Below are positions 1-10,843 of a DNA stretch of 64,000 nucleotides, piece after piece. Below the pieces are notes generated by a model. It ran no database searches, was not told where the DNA came from, and saw nothing but the letters and a program-made list of their open reading frames with translations. Numbering within the stretch: the stretch's first letter is position 1; the number at the start of each line of letters is the position of its first letter. The stretch spans positions 2,375,544-2,439,543 of the forward strand of contig NC_030993.1 in NCBI RefSeq assembly GCF_000149955.1, read 5' to 3'. This stretch comes from Fusarium oxysporum f. sp. lycopersici 4287 (Eukaryota; Ascomycota; Sordariomycetes; Hypocreales; Nectriaceae). The position numbers were made by a program, and so were the translations under genes.

Positions 1-1787
1 CTCACTGCCTAATGCAACAAGATGTGGTAACAATGCCAGGACTCGGCGAGATGAGATGAGGCGATATGAAAAGTCAACGGGATGGGTGAGTAGACGGGTC
101 AAACGCCAGTCACCGAAACAATGCCTGAGAAACGGAAAAATATGATTATCAAGTGATTGACTGATATCCAAACCTCCAGCTCTTTGTCATTGTCCTACTC
201 GTTAGGCCTTTATCGGATGGATTTACCCTAGAATCATTGATGGTCGACGCAGTGCCCGGCCTTATTCGAGAGTGGAGAGTCTAATGCATACGTACCGTAC
301 CTTACAAAGGCAAAGACATGAATCAAAGAAAGATAAAGACACTCGGCTCGAGTTGCTTGTCCAATGGCGATTTGAAGAGGGATGTTTTAAATAATAACGT
401 ATCTGTAGTATCTGTAGCCGTCTGGATGAACTCTCGCCGGCCAATGCTAGTACAATATGATGATCCTCGATCCCGGTTAAGCCTTAAGAAGAGTGGCATT
501 ATTAGTTGCATTAGCAAAGCTTTTATCGCTCTTCGTTCGCCAAACCAAGGAAACCTGGCGCAACTAATTCTATTGAGTCATCAATCGCGGCGGGCAGTGC
601 CATTGCCATTGCCAGTGCCAGTTGGTTTGAGGGAGGAGACCTTGGCGCAGTTTTGACAGCGCAACTTCCTTACCTACGTCAGTGCGCGCACCTTTCTTCT
701 TCCCCTTCCATCTTGCACTTTACCCTCACCTCTTCTTCCTATCATCACCCCTAAAGAATAATTCTTCGCACATGATGGTGATATCTCAGCTCATGGGTGG
801 ATAACAAACTCCTCGGAAAGACGCCATTGGCCCGTAAAGAGGAGTATGTTGCTCTTGTGCTCCCCTTGCTTCGTCCTTCCCAGCCGCTCGATTTCCTTAG
901 CTGCATTTGCAGCACTGCTTGTACGGGCTCCGAGCTGCGCATGACGGCTTCGCGACAACGTTCAAGCCATTGCGCGACAATTACTAATTTTCGAGCCGCA
1001 AACAGATTCGCTGGACGAAAAAAGCCCTTTCAAACGGTCTCAATAAGAACATTCGACCAAACGAAGCGACCAGCTAATTAGCTGCTCGGCCACGCGCGCG
1101 CAAACCTCCAAACAACCTCTTTTTGTTCCTTGCGTTGGTATCGTCGAACAAATGCGATTACGCGCAAACTCGCGTTGTTTCTATAAATTCCACCGCATAA
1201 AGTAATTGGCTACCTCAGTCAAATACTGTCCATTTTCGCGCTGATTATTTTACGTATCGCGTGCGCGTGCGTTTTGTGCGAAGTGCTTGCAGTTGGAGAT
1301 TCTCTCTTTCTAGTGGCCCGTTTCTCAAGGACCTCTCAGCTTGTCTGGACCTTGGTCTGGCGGGCGGTCACTGCAGCTCCTAGCACCAACCCCCCCAATT
1401 TTCCAGCTTCGGGCCTGGCTTGGGTTTCCTGCCACCAGCTTTTTTTTGACATCACCAGCCGGTGCCCATCCTCTTGGGCTCACATACACTCACCCAATTT
1501 GACCCTCCTCACCTTTACTTCGCTCGCCTCAACATTCCAGTTGGGCAATTACACTTCTCGGTTCTGTCTCGAGTAGACTTAGTCCGGACTGAGACCTGGT
1601 CGTCCTTCCCGAGACCATTACTGTCATTCAGTCTGAAGAGGCCTCTCTATTCTGATCTGCTCACCCGTTTCGCAATTCGAAAAGAACCCGACTTTTGTAC
1701 AACGCATCAAGAGCTCCCCCACTCCACCCTCCCGAAACATCCACCGTAACGCAACACACCACCGGCGCCCGCTGGTGAACCTTCAAC
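1..1787. other. Upstream region of the first gene, no gene recognised
   Basis: No reading frame here looks like a conserved protein. The last 600 bases are rich in pyrimidine tracts and CCCC runs, as is common in 5' leaders and promoters of filamentous fungi, so I read it as the promoter and leader of the gene that follows. The last in-frame stop before that gene is a TGA at 1776-1778. Confidence 0.5.
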
Positions 1788-4049
1788 TTGTCGAACTTTC
1801 GTAACCCAGTTCCTCGCCCTTTCAGCGCCGCAGACGTGACCAGAATACGACCATCATCTGCTTCTTACGACCGTCACGACCCTAACGCGCCCACGACCCC
1901 TACCCAGCACCCGCAACGCCAGCATTCAAGGACTCCAAGTCTTGGCTCACGACCGCTGTTTAATCAGACGTCGGATCCCATTGAGCGGCTCTCCACGCCC
2001 CGAAGTCTTCGTCGAACCCCAAGATTTGACGCACCTCCGACTCCAGCACCTGAGCCTCGCAAAGTCCATATCGCAGCTGCCTCCCTCGGTTTTGAACCCA
2101 AGGCGACCCTCGCACCCGTTGACAACCTACCGGAGAATCATCCCACTGTATTGGGACTCATCCCCGTTCGTTCAGCGCCGCATCAAACTCACCGCCCCCG
2201 CCGACGGCTCTCACAGGACCTGACTGAAGATCCTGACGAGGTGTCTTCGGAGCATCCCCAATCCCCTCCGAGACAGACTCCTTCCGTACCTGCAAACTAT
2301 CCAGAACCACACCCCGTGGTTAAGATCTCCAAGCATACCCACAGCGCCATCCTCTTTGCACTCGAGGAGGCGCTGCGCAACCCCAATCCTTTCACTCCAG
2401 ATCTCGAAGAGGAATCCGCAAGCATGGCCGATCTTATGGCTTCTGGAGGCATGCCTCCAGTATCCAATGGCAAGCCAGCTGCCTCTCCATTCCGCCCTGG
2501 CGCAACTCCTGGTCAAACGGGCTCACCCTCTGGTATCAGAGGCCCAAGGATGATCATGCAGGAGCGCGCAGCTCGGGAAGCGCGACAACGCGCCGAGGCA
2601 GAGGCGCAACAGCGCGAGAGAGCTGAGCAGGAGGCGCGCATTTTGGAGCAGGCTCGGAGAGCAGAGGAACAGCGTAGATCTGCTGGCGTTGCTGCTGGGC
2701 AGGTTCCTGACGCAGAAGCGCGTCAACCCATGAACCCTCAGCGTCAGGTGCAAGCCGCCCCTGATAACACATCAGCCCGCCCCCGGGCAAATACTACATC
2801 ACAAGTACCAGCTAGCCGGCCCGGGCGATCTGGCACTACCAATCAACCACCTCCCCAAACTTTCACGGGCCCAACTCCCGGAAACCAACCCAATTTTGCT
2901 GCACAGGGTACTGAGAGCGGAAACCAGGGAGGGGCCAGTGGCTCAAAGACTCGAAATTCTTTTCCTCATGCGTTTGAGCGATGGGAGACGCTATCTGCGC
3001 ACTGGGAAGGACTCACCAGCTACTGGATCCGCAAGCTTGAACAAAACAAGGATGAGTTGAATCGGGATCCTTTGAATCAACAGCTCGCGCGCCAGGTGAC
3101 AGATCTATCTGCGGCCGGAGCCAATCTATTTCATGCCGTTGTTGAGCTTCAACGTCTTCGCGCAAGTTCGGAGCGAAAGTTCCAGCGATGGTTCTTCGAA
3201 ACTCGAACTGAATTGGAGCGCGCGCAAGAAGTCAATGCCATGTTGGAGGCTGCCCTGGACCAAGAACGTCGAGGCCGAGCAGATGCTATCCGAGAAGCTG
3301 TCGAGAATGAGCAAGGAACTTCTAAAGCTCAGAAACAGCTCGCTGAGATGCGCAAGGAGCTGTCCATCTCTAAAGAGGAGGCGCGTCGTGCATGGGAGGA
3401 ATTGGGACGACGTGAGCAGGAGGAACGTGACAGAACGCTGTCGCTACAGTCAGGACAGCCTACTATTGTTGGAGGCGTGCAAGTGGTTCCAATGACACAT
3501 GGCGGTCCAAGCAGACATCAAAGCAGCCGAGCTCAAGGGGCTTATCAGACTGAGTATGGAGCTGGCTACCCGCCTGAGACGACTTCCTCTCCCCAGACTC
3601 AGCCTCCAACAACAAATGCTGGCGAATATCGTCAACAGGGTGGTGGCCTTCAAGCACCAGTATCAGAGGGTGGTTACAGCGAAGGTGAGTACGTGATTGA
3701 TGCAAATGGCAACTTCCTGTTGGATGCCCAAGGAAATAAGATTCCTTTCGCTGGACCACCCTCTACATATTCCGGTTCTGATGCTGAAGCAGAAGAGTAT
3801 GCAACGCCCGCTACCACCAACCCACCAAGCGGTAAACAAGATTCTCCTTCCACCTCTACTGGAGGAGGAGGCAGTGGAGGGAGCGGAGGCCAATGGACTG
3901 GCGCATACTCAGACCCCCAAGACTATTCCGGCCAAGGCTATGGGACTCCTGGCTGGGAGACAGTCCCTCGCCATCACCATCCTACCCGGCTGAGTGATGT
4001 CATGGAAGAGGAGGATGAACGCAGCCGAGCCAGTACGAGCCGTGTATAG
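1788..4049 (+). CDS. Uncharacterised proline-rich coiled-coil protein (753 aa, TTG at the apparent start)
   Basis: One intronless frame encodes about 753 residues. The first 200 are proline-, serine- and arginine-rich. A conserved-looking patch follows (HTHSAILFALEEALRNPNPF, about residues 180-200). Residues 255-300 are a highly charged Arg/Glu/Ala/Gln helix. Residues 395-560 are Trp-containing and helical, with long heptad-like stretches (LERAQEVNAMLEAALDQE), and the tail is Gly/Ser/Pro-rich. I do not recognise the family; a structural or cytoskeletal scaffold is a guess. The frame opens with TTG at 1788 in a context (TTCAACTTGTCG) that would be good fungal initiation context if the T were an A. 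An in-frame TGA lies only 10 bases upstream with no acceptor AG between. The first in-frame ATG is at 2424, which would remove 212 residues. I take 1788 as the likely start, with ATG lost by mutation or base-call error. Confidence 0.75.
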   Translation: MSNFRNPVPRPFSAADVTRIRPSSASYDRHDPNAPTTPTQHPQRQHSRTPSLGSRPLFNQTSDPIERLSTPRSLRRTPRFDAPPTPAPEPRKVHIAAASLGFEPKATLAPVDNLPENHPTVLGLIPVRSAPHQTHRPRRRLSQDLTEDPDEVSSEHPQSPPRQTPSVPANYPEPHPVVKISKHTHSAILFALEEALRNPNPFTPDLEEESASMADLMASGGMPPVSNGKPAASPFRPGATPGQTGSPSGIRGPRMIMQERAAREARQRAEAEAQQRERAEQEARILEQARRAEEQRRSAGVAAGQVPDAEARQPMNPQRQVQAAPDNTSARPRANTTSQVPASRPGRSGTTNQPPPQTFTGPTPGNQPNFAAQGTESGNQGGASGSKTRNSFPHAFERWETLSAHWEGLTSYWIRKLEQNKDELNRDPLNQQLARQVTDLSAAGANLFHAVVELQRLRASSERKFQRWFFETRTELERAQEVNAMLEAALDQERRGRADAIREAVENEQGTSKAQKQLAEMRKELSISKEEARRAWEELGRREQEERDRTLSLQSGQPTIVGGVQVVPMTHGGPSRHQSSRAQGAYQTEYGAGYPPETTSSPQTQPPTTNAGEYRQQGGGLQAPVSEGGYSEGEYVIDANGNFLLDAQGNKIPFAGPPSTYSGSDAEAEEYATPATTNPPSGKQDSPSTSTGGGGSGGSGGQWTGAYSDPQDYSGQGYGTPGWETVPRHHHPTRLSDVMEEEDERSRASTSRV

Positions 4050-5240
4050 GACTCTGCGAGTTCATGCTGATGCGCATGGCCGGCGTGTATACGACTCTCT
4101 TTTCAAACAGTAATTTAATTGCAACCAAACGACACGTTCATTTGAAGCCGGGACGGGTACAAAACAACTATGCTCCGGCAGAGCAAAGGAGAGCCCTAAT
4201 TTTTCAGATCAGTTGTCAGTTACAGTTCTATGTTGGAGCGTCGTCGCATTATTACAGCCATTCCCGCTTTACAGCACTGGAAATTCGGTCCCAGGACGTG
4301 TTCTGACATCAGTACATTCGACCGAAACGAGTTTCCAAGGCCAAGTCTGCATTTAGAGAAGGTCTTCATTATGTCATAATAATCCACACCATGCCTGGGA
4401 CCCTGTTCGAATTGACCGCTTTTTGTTCAACCGTATCTATACATCAGTTATACACATCGAAGCAGACTCGGGATCACACAGCAAAACAGTTGCCTCGTGT
4501 GTTCTTACCTATCTCTTTTATTATGAACTTATCATGAAAAGTTTCGGACGATTGAATCAATAGCGACGAAGAGTTGTTGCGGATATGGTCTTTCCATCAC
4601 GAAAAGCTTCACTTCTGACCTGATCAGTCCGGGGACAGCTTTTGCTACTAGGGGACGTTTGGAGTTGATATCTATTGCATGTATGGTTTCCTTGCTAAAA
4701 TAAGAACGAGATGATGAGATGTGGAGTTGAGGGTCTTGGAGTACGGAGTGCGTATGGAAATTGGAGTTATTGCTGTTGTTTTTCTCACTCGCATGGATGA
4801 CAGGAGATCCTGGCCAACTAATAATTGCTAGATGGGATCGGTGTTGCAGGGCCACATTCATAAGGACTAGACTACAGGGTCAACGTAAAATTTCTACGTT
4901 TTACGATGTAAACATTTGACCAATTTCAAGGAACATGTTGTATGTTTGGGATTGATATTGCAGGTGACTAGACCAACTGCAACTGCGCTCGAAGGCATGT
5001 GTGAATAGAAAATGCAAATACTCCAGCGGCAATGCGTTGCCGTCGATACTATTCATTCGAGCCTTAAAACGTATGTATATGTGTGTGGACATTGGTATGC
5101 GAAGGGTTGTTTGAAACCCAGGAGCCTTGCCATGGACACGAATCAAGAAACCCAGAAGAAACTCTACACAAGAAAACGCCATTCGTTCGCCTCTCTTACT
5201 CGTCACAACTCCGAAAGCTACATAGAGAGATATTTCGTAT
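4050..5240. other. Convergent intergenic region
   Basis: This lies between the 3' ends of the coiled-coil gene (+) and the NIPA-type transporter (-). Frames are short and show no protein-like composition. It probably holds the two 3' untranslated regions; I see nothing else. Confidence 0.5.
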
Positions 5241-6857
5241 TCATACAGCTGCGTCACCCCTTGTCTCAGCACCGTCCTGCTGAGATGTGGTGCCCCAAGG
5301 AAAGCCATCGCTGGTGCTAGCTTGTGATGGCTGGCGGCTTCTGCTCCTGAACCAACTCAATGAGAGGATGTTACCAAGAGCGCCTGAGTCTGTGGAGCTC
5401 CTGTTTCTCTGGTATCGACGGGCCTTGAGACCTGGAAATCCTGTGCTCTTCCGCCTTCGTCGTGTAAGTCGTCGAGGTGTAGATTCGGTGCTTGGCCCAG
5501 ATTCATCCCCAACAGGGCCACTGGTGGTAGATCTCTTGGTTGGGAGCAGAGGTGAGGACTCTGTATGGCGCGGCAGTGTACTAGACCGTCTCCTATTGCC
5601 TGGAGTACTGGGCTCATCTCGATCCTCCAACTCATCCCAAATCTCAGCTCGCTCAGCCCACCGAGGGGTCCTCTTGCGAGAGGGGACCAGTGGTGTTTCG
5701 TCAATCGCGGGCGGGAATGTTTGATATGTATGTGGAATTGAGTCTTCGTCTGCAACGGCATTATCTGAGCCAAGTAGCGACTCTTCCTCCTCGGTGTCCT
5801 CCACCAGTCCAAGACCAGGAGCAAGGGACGACTGTCCAACGCCGGGTGTATGCTGCTCGTCGCTTAATCGCCATGAGAGTGCCAGGACACCCGAAAGCAG
5901 AATGACAGTTCCTAAAGCGATGAGACATGCTCTTAGAGGCGATATTAGGCTTGTCTGGTTGAAATATATCAAGCCGTCAAGAATGGCAATGATGTTGTAG
6001 ACGCAGAAAACCAAAGGGTAAAGAACCGAGGTTGAAACAAGTTTGAGACCTCGGTGTAAGTAGTAGAGCTGGCAGAGAGCCAGCGTGACGAGAGCTAGGA
6101 CAATCGCCCAAGATTGCCAATGTACGAACTGGTTACGTCCAGCAACGGTCTTGATGACCAGCTCCACCGAGGACTTGGCAAATAACAGCGCATGAGCAGA
6201 GAGATCTCCACTGATGACGCCGTAAGTAATGCCTCGAGCCAGCCGAAACCGGGCATCGTGTGATAGGCTCGACATGCTGTTGATTAGATCAACGGCCAGT
6301 GCCAGAGTGAGGACAAAGAGCGCCTGGAGTATCATCCAGACAATGTATGGCCTTCTCGCCATGAGTTCCAATAGCTCCTTCAAATCATGCGCCGGTGAAG
6401 GAATGGCTCCGAATATAGCGATCAATACAGCACCGGTTGTGACGAGAATCGTGCCGGACAAAGACCATCTTGTGAAAGGTTCGCTGAGGATCAATGATGC
6501 GCATATCGAGTTGAATACGAGGCCAGCAGCCTGCAAAGTCGAAAGAACGGGGAGCGGAAGTGTCGAGATCTGAATACTGCTTCCCAGCAAGTTTGCTACA
6601 ATAAACATGCCCATGCCAATCTGCCACCTCCTCCTTCGGTAGGGTGGCCGTCGGACATCATGAGGTCCCTTTTCGTCCTCGAGTATATGCGACTTTCGCT
6701 GCAAGGTCAGACCTAGGCTCTGAACACTGGTCGATAGCAGTCCAACAATAATTCCAAGCTACAGTCGCCAACATTAGCACTTTTATCCATTCACACAGCG
6801 CTGTACGCGACGTACAGCTATGCTCCCTCCAGAAGAGATGCCGCCAAGCAACCCCAT
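5241..6857 (-). CDS. NIPA/DUF803-type membrane transporter (519 aa, two exons)
   Basis: Putative Mg2+ transporter or EamA-like membrane protein of the NIPA (DUF803) family. My model joins exon 1 (6816-6857, MGLLGGISSGGSIA) to exon 2 (5241-6758) across a 57-bp intron with GTACGT donor and TAG acceptor. Exon 2 begins LGIIVGLLSTSVQSLGLTLQ, the typical NIPA start, and the join keeps the frame. About eight or nine hydrophobic helices fill residues 1-340 (for example GMFIVANLLGSSIQISTLPL and LRACLIALGTVILLSGVLAL). The last 180 residues are a hydrophilic Ser/Arg-rich tail, presumably cytosolic, with SPLLPTKR and basic runs. The start ATG is the only in-frame one after an upstream TAG, but a further 5' exon cannot be excluded. 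Divergent from V-ATPase subunit E with 927 bp between. Confidence 0.85.
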
Positions 6858-7784
6858 TGCGCCTGTGCCAGGTCCGAGGTCATCTGGCAAGGGAGAGTTG
6901 AGGCGAATTGTTGAGACGTCGCATAGGCAGTGTATTTGGTACAGGAATCGCTTCGTGTTACTGGACTAGTAAAGGGTGTGTTCGTTTCGATAGATTCAAG
7001 GGGAATGACTGGTTGAAGCGCTAGTCGTAGGTAACGCGGGAGGCTATTGAGCTGCCGCCGATCGGAGAGGTATACCAGCCGGTGCTTTATTCGAGAGAGG
7101 ACCAAAGGATATAGAGAATGAATATGAATACCCAATTTGATGCGATAAATTCATGTCTTGAATTGAAACTAATCAATAGAAAGTCGGAGGCGGACAAGCT
7201 TGAGTCGTGCGTGGGACACCTGACGTGAGTAGAGTACAGTAGAGCAGAGAGGCATGCAGCTCTAACACGGGACTAGTTAGCCACTGTGGCGGTGAAGTTA
7301 CATAATGCACATGTAAACCATGCAAAATAACCTCGAGCTGATTTCAATTATTCACTCTCAAATCCGTACGCGTTTAAAATAAGGCCCTTCCCACAAAATA
7401 CACCTCATCTTTCCGCGGACTACATGTATCTTGCGATGAGGTGTGAGAACGAGACTCTTTGTTGAATGGCTGTGCTACCTACCTTACGTAGTGTACTCTA
7501 AACAGTGGGGAACAACTGTGGCTTGACTACCTAACCCCCCAGCTCCAGTCAGTTCCCTGCTGGAGCACAGTAAGATACAGCTAAGGAGCTGGTAGGCTGG
7601 GTCTTGGAACGGCTGGCGTCACATACACAGCTACCAACTCCATCATAGTCCATCGCCGACCTTGACCTTTACTAACGAGAGGCCATCGCCAGCCTTTTAC
7701 CACTTCAACCTTGACCCTATACAGGGCTTTCCTTATCATCCTCTCACCTTTCGAATCTACCAAATCCATATAAATCTGCCCATC
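6858..7784. promoter_or_regulatory. Divergent promoter region, NIPA gene / V-ATPase subunit E
   Basis: 927 bp between two divergent start codons. No third gene is apparent. It should hold both promoters and 5' leaders; I cannot assign individual sites. Confidence 0.45.
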
Positions 7785-8610
7785 ATGTCGCAACACGCCT
7801 TGTCCGACCAGCAGGTACGCATGCCCAAACGACGCAATCCCTCGTCCATCTCACCAGTCCTCTAATTCTAACGCGCGGTTCTCCCCACAAATAGGTCAAC
7901 AATGAGCTCAGCAAGATGACGGCGTTCATCAAGCAAGAAGCCATGGAGAAGGCCCGCGAGATCGAGATCAAGGCCAATGAGGAGTTCGAGATCGAGAAGT
8001 CCAAGCTCGTCCGCCAGGAGACAGACGCCATCGATAGCCAGTACGAGAAGAAGTTCAAGCAGGCCACCATGTCCCAGCAGATCGCCCGCTCAACCGTTGC
8101 CAACAAGACGCGACTCAAGGTCCTCGGCGCCCGCCAGGAGCTGCTCGACAACATATTCGAGGAGGCCCAGAAGAAGCTCGCTGAGGGTGCCAAGGATAAG
8201 GGCAAGTACCAAAAGGCCCTCAAGGGTCTCCTGCTCGAGGGTTTCTACGCTCTGAACGAGCCTGAGCTCCAGGTCCGCGCGCGCAAGAAGGATTACGATG
8301 TTGTCAAGAAGGCCATCGAGGAGGCTGCCAAGGAGTTCAAGAAGGAGCTTGGAAAAGATATTACGGCAAAGATTCAAGAGGACGATCCTCTCCCCGAGGG
8401 AATGTACGTGCAAGCCTTTCCCAGAAGATCCCTGAAGGGGGCAGCTAACAGAGTATTAGTGCTGGCGGTGTGGTTGTTATCAGTGGAAATGGAAAGATTG
8501 ACATCGATAACACTTTTGAGGCGAGATTGCGACTCTTGGAAGAGTCTGCTGCTCCTGCAGTACGAGAGGCTCTATTCGGCAAGAATCCTAACCGCAAGTT
8601 CTTCGACTAA
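7785..8610 (+). CDS. VMA4: V-type proton ATPase subunit E (229 aa, three exons)
   Basis: Peripheral-stalk subunit of the vacuolar H+-ATPase; subunit E pairs with G to hold the catalytic V1 head static. Exons: 7785-7814, 7895-8403, 8460-8610. Introns are 80 and 56 bp with GTACGC/GTACGT donors and TAG acceptors, and the frame is preserved through the split Ile codon of EGIAGGVVV. The protein starts MSQHALSDQQVNNELSKM, is a long charged helix for its first half, and ends in the globular domain with GKNPNRKFFD. Its 229 residues match the usual length of the family (about 225-235). The ATG at 7785 is fixed by homology of the first exon. Its 3' end faces that of the next gene, with 280 bp between. 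Confidence 0.95.
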
Positions 8611-8890
8611 ACCCCCTTTGGCCACCATAAATATCTCTATATGGGAGCCTCTACATACCGTTTCCATGAGTGCACGACTGGGGAGGCTCTTCAACCATTC
8701 GCGACCCGCATTGTTCATCAGTCTGCGCTTGTAGTTTAGATGCTGTGTATTGTGTTTGATTCTTTTGTCTGATTTGGGACTTGGCCCGCGGTAGAATTGA
8801 TTACACGTTCAAATACTCGCGGCATACAACAGTACCTAGTGAATCGCCGTACACCTTCATCTTTTCCGCCTAGCCCTGTAGCTCTCAAGT

Positions 8891-10843
8891 TTACTTCACC
8901 TTGACCACGATCGTATCGGCGTCTACTTCTTCGTGGAAGACTTCCTCTGATTTTGTGGGAGATGGTTCAGCCACTTGATCCGGCGCACTCTGTGGTGCTT
9001 TCTTGAGGAAGTTCTTCATGTAATTCTGCTGCTTCGGAAGGAAGGGATCCACTTTCTGACCTGGCAGGTCAAATATGCTCTTCTTCGCCTTTCGGCGTGT
9101 ACGGACGGAGTGTGCAAGTCGCTGCTGGACCCATTCTATGACGCTTTTGGCTTCTGTACGAGCGAGTTTCATACCCGCATCGTTGATCTTTCGCCAAATT
9201 TCCCTCAGTCTGACTGCAAGCTCGTCGACATCGCTATTGAACTGTTTTTCCTTCTCCGGATCATCAGATGGTGCAAATGAGCCGTCATCCACGACGATGT
9301 TGATAAGGATAATGTTGGCTTGGAGTAGGGCGAAATCTGTCTTGGGCCCGACGAAGAAGTCCTCGTGATCCAAGAGTGCTATGACGCTACGAATAGTAAC
9401 CACATCATCGGGATGGTAGCGACCCAAGCTTGGGTCATTGAACAAAAACACTACAGCCAGTCGCCGTCTAAGCTCGTGAGATCTGGCTTTGCTGATAGGC
9501 AGGCACGCAAGAGCATTGGTCCTCACACATTGTTCTTTGACTAATGTGTGCAGCTGTGTACAGGTTTCAGAGCACTGCATACATGTCAGTCAGAATCTCG
9601 CGTACCACCCTTAAGTGTAACTCACAAATGTGTCCCAGCCAGGCTGAGGAATAGCTTCAAGAAAGGCATGGATGGAAGTTTCGTAAGTGACCAATAAATT
9701 AATCTCATACATCAAGAACTTGTCCATTGACATACGTAGGAGCGTCCGAGAAGCATAGACAACCGACTCCTGGGACATGTAGGGCGAGATGGCCGTGAGG
9801 AGCGATAAGAAGGAGCTGAGAGATGACCAGTCGCATCCTTCATAAGGCTCGGCGCTTGGTTTCAGGAGATTCAACTGAGAGTCTTGTTGTTCAAGCTCAG
9901 AAGAAGCACCGAATCGATGAAACAACTCCTCCAAACGACGCGGCGTGACAATGCGCGCAACTGCTTCTGGACACGAGCTGAGCAAGTTGCAGTATTCTCG
10001 TCTGACAAGGATTGACTTTTGGGAGCAAACCTCATTCAGTATCCATTCGAAAAGCTCATCCGGGAGTCCTCCCTGCATTTGCAAGAAGGTAAGTGGTAGT
10101 CCCGAGGCGAGATGTTGCTCACGTGCCTGGTAATCGCCTTGAGTCAACAGTCTCCATGGCCCTTTGTTAAACTTTTTGGGGGCAGCTGTGGGGGATGGTA
10201 TTGTGTATCCTTCACGAAAGAAGCAATATCGAAGCTGTGAGTGTGCCGGTGCTGACCTCTGAACGGCTCTCATAACTTTCTGGGCATCTTTACCGGTGTT
10301 GTTCTTGACAATGCCCTCCATCACATCCCGCGATATCTCGTCTGTTGTCATTTGTTGATCATGTTGTTCAGCATTTGAAAAGGCCTTGATCTTTAAAGCA
10401 CTTGCATGAGTTGCATCATCCTGTCTAGCGTCCTTTGCGAGAGCTTTCAGGTCGAATTTGTGCTTCGACATTATCGCCAATGGAGACGCAGGAAACTCAA
10501 CTGCAGTTCTCTTGGCCCTTGGGGTCGCAAAGGGATTGTGAAGAGGTGTACCAGTAGCCTTTCCTGGGCGACCTCGTCCGAGGATAGCGGACAGATCCTC
10601 CAGCGAATCGTCTGAGGATGCTCCAATATCATCTTCTTCGTCTGAATCTTTTATCTCAAAGTCTCGGGGTATTGGTGCTGTCTTCTTGACCGGGGTCGCC
10701 AACTTTTGTTCCAAGGGTGATGAAGGTGGCTGTAGTGATGATGGCGGGTTTGGTGTTGAGATTCTGGAGGCCTTGGGCGTTTGTGATTTTGTGACGGGTT
10801 TGAAGAAACTCATAATATTCCCATTTCTATCCTTTTGAGACAT
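8891..10843 (-). CDS. Putative genome-maintenance protein, possibly CANIN/SLF2-Nse6-like (633 aa, two exons)
   Basis: Exon 1 is 9626-10843 and exon 2 is 8891-9574, with a 51-bp intron (GTGAGT donor, TGCAG acceptor); the join reads GWDTF-CSETC. The first 150 residues are disordered and Ser/Pro/Lys-rich with an acidic patch (DSDEEDDIGASSDDSLEDL). Close to the start is INGNI-like sequence followed by MSFFKPV, which resembles a degenerate PCNA-interaction box (hydrophobic residue, two spacers, FF). From about residue 190 onward it is all-helical with HEAT-like character (GLPLTFLQMQGGLPDELFEW, EELFHRFGA). This layout recalls the CANIN/SLF2-Nse6 proteins that load the SMC5/6 complex at damaged DNA. 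That assignment is an inference from general character, not from a diagnostic motif. Alternative: an unrelated fungal nuclear scaffold. Confidence 0.8.
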
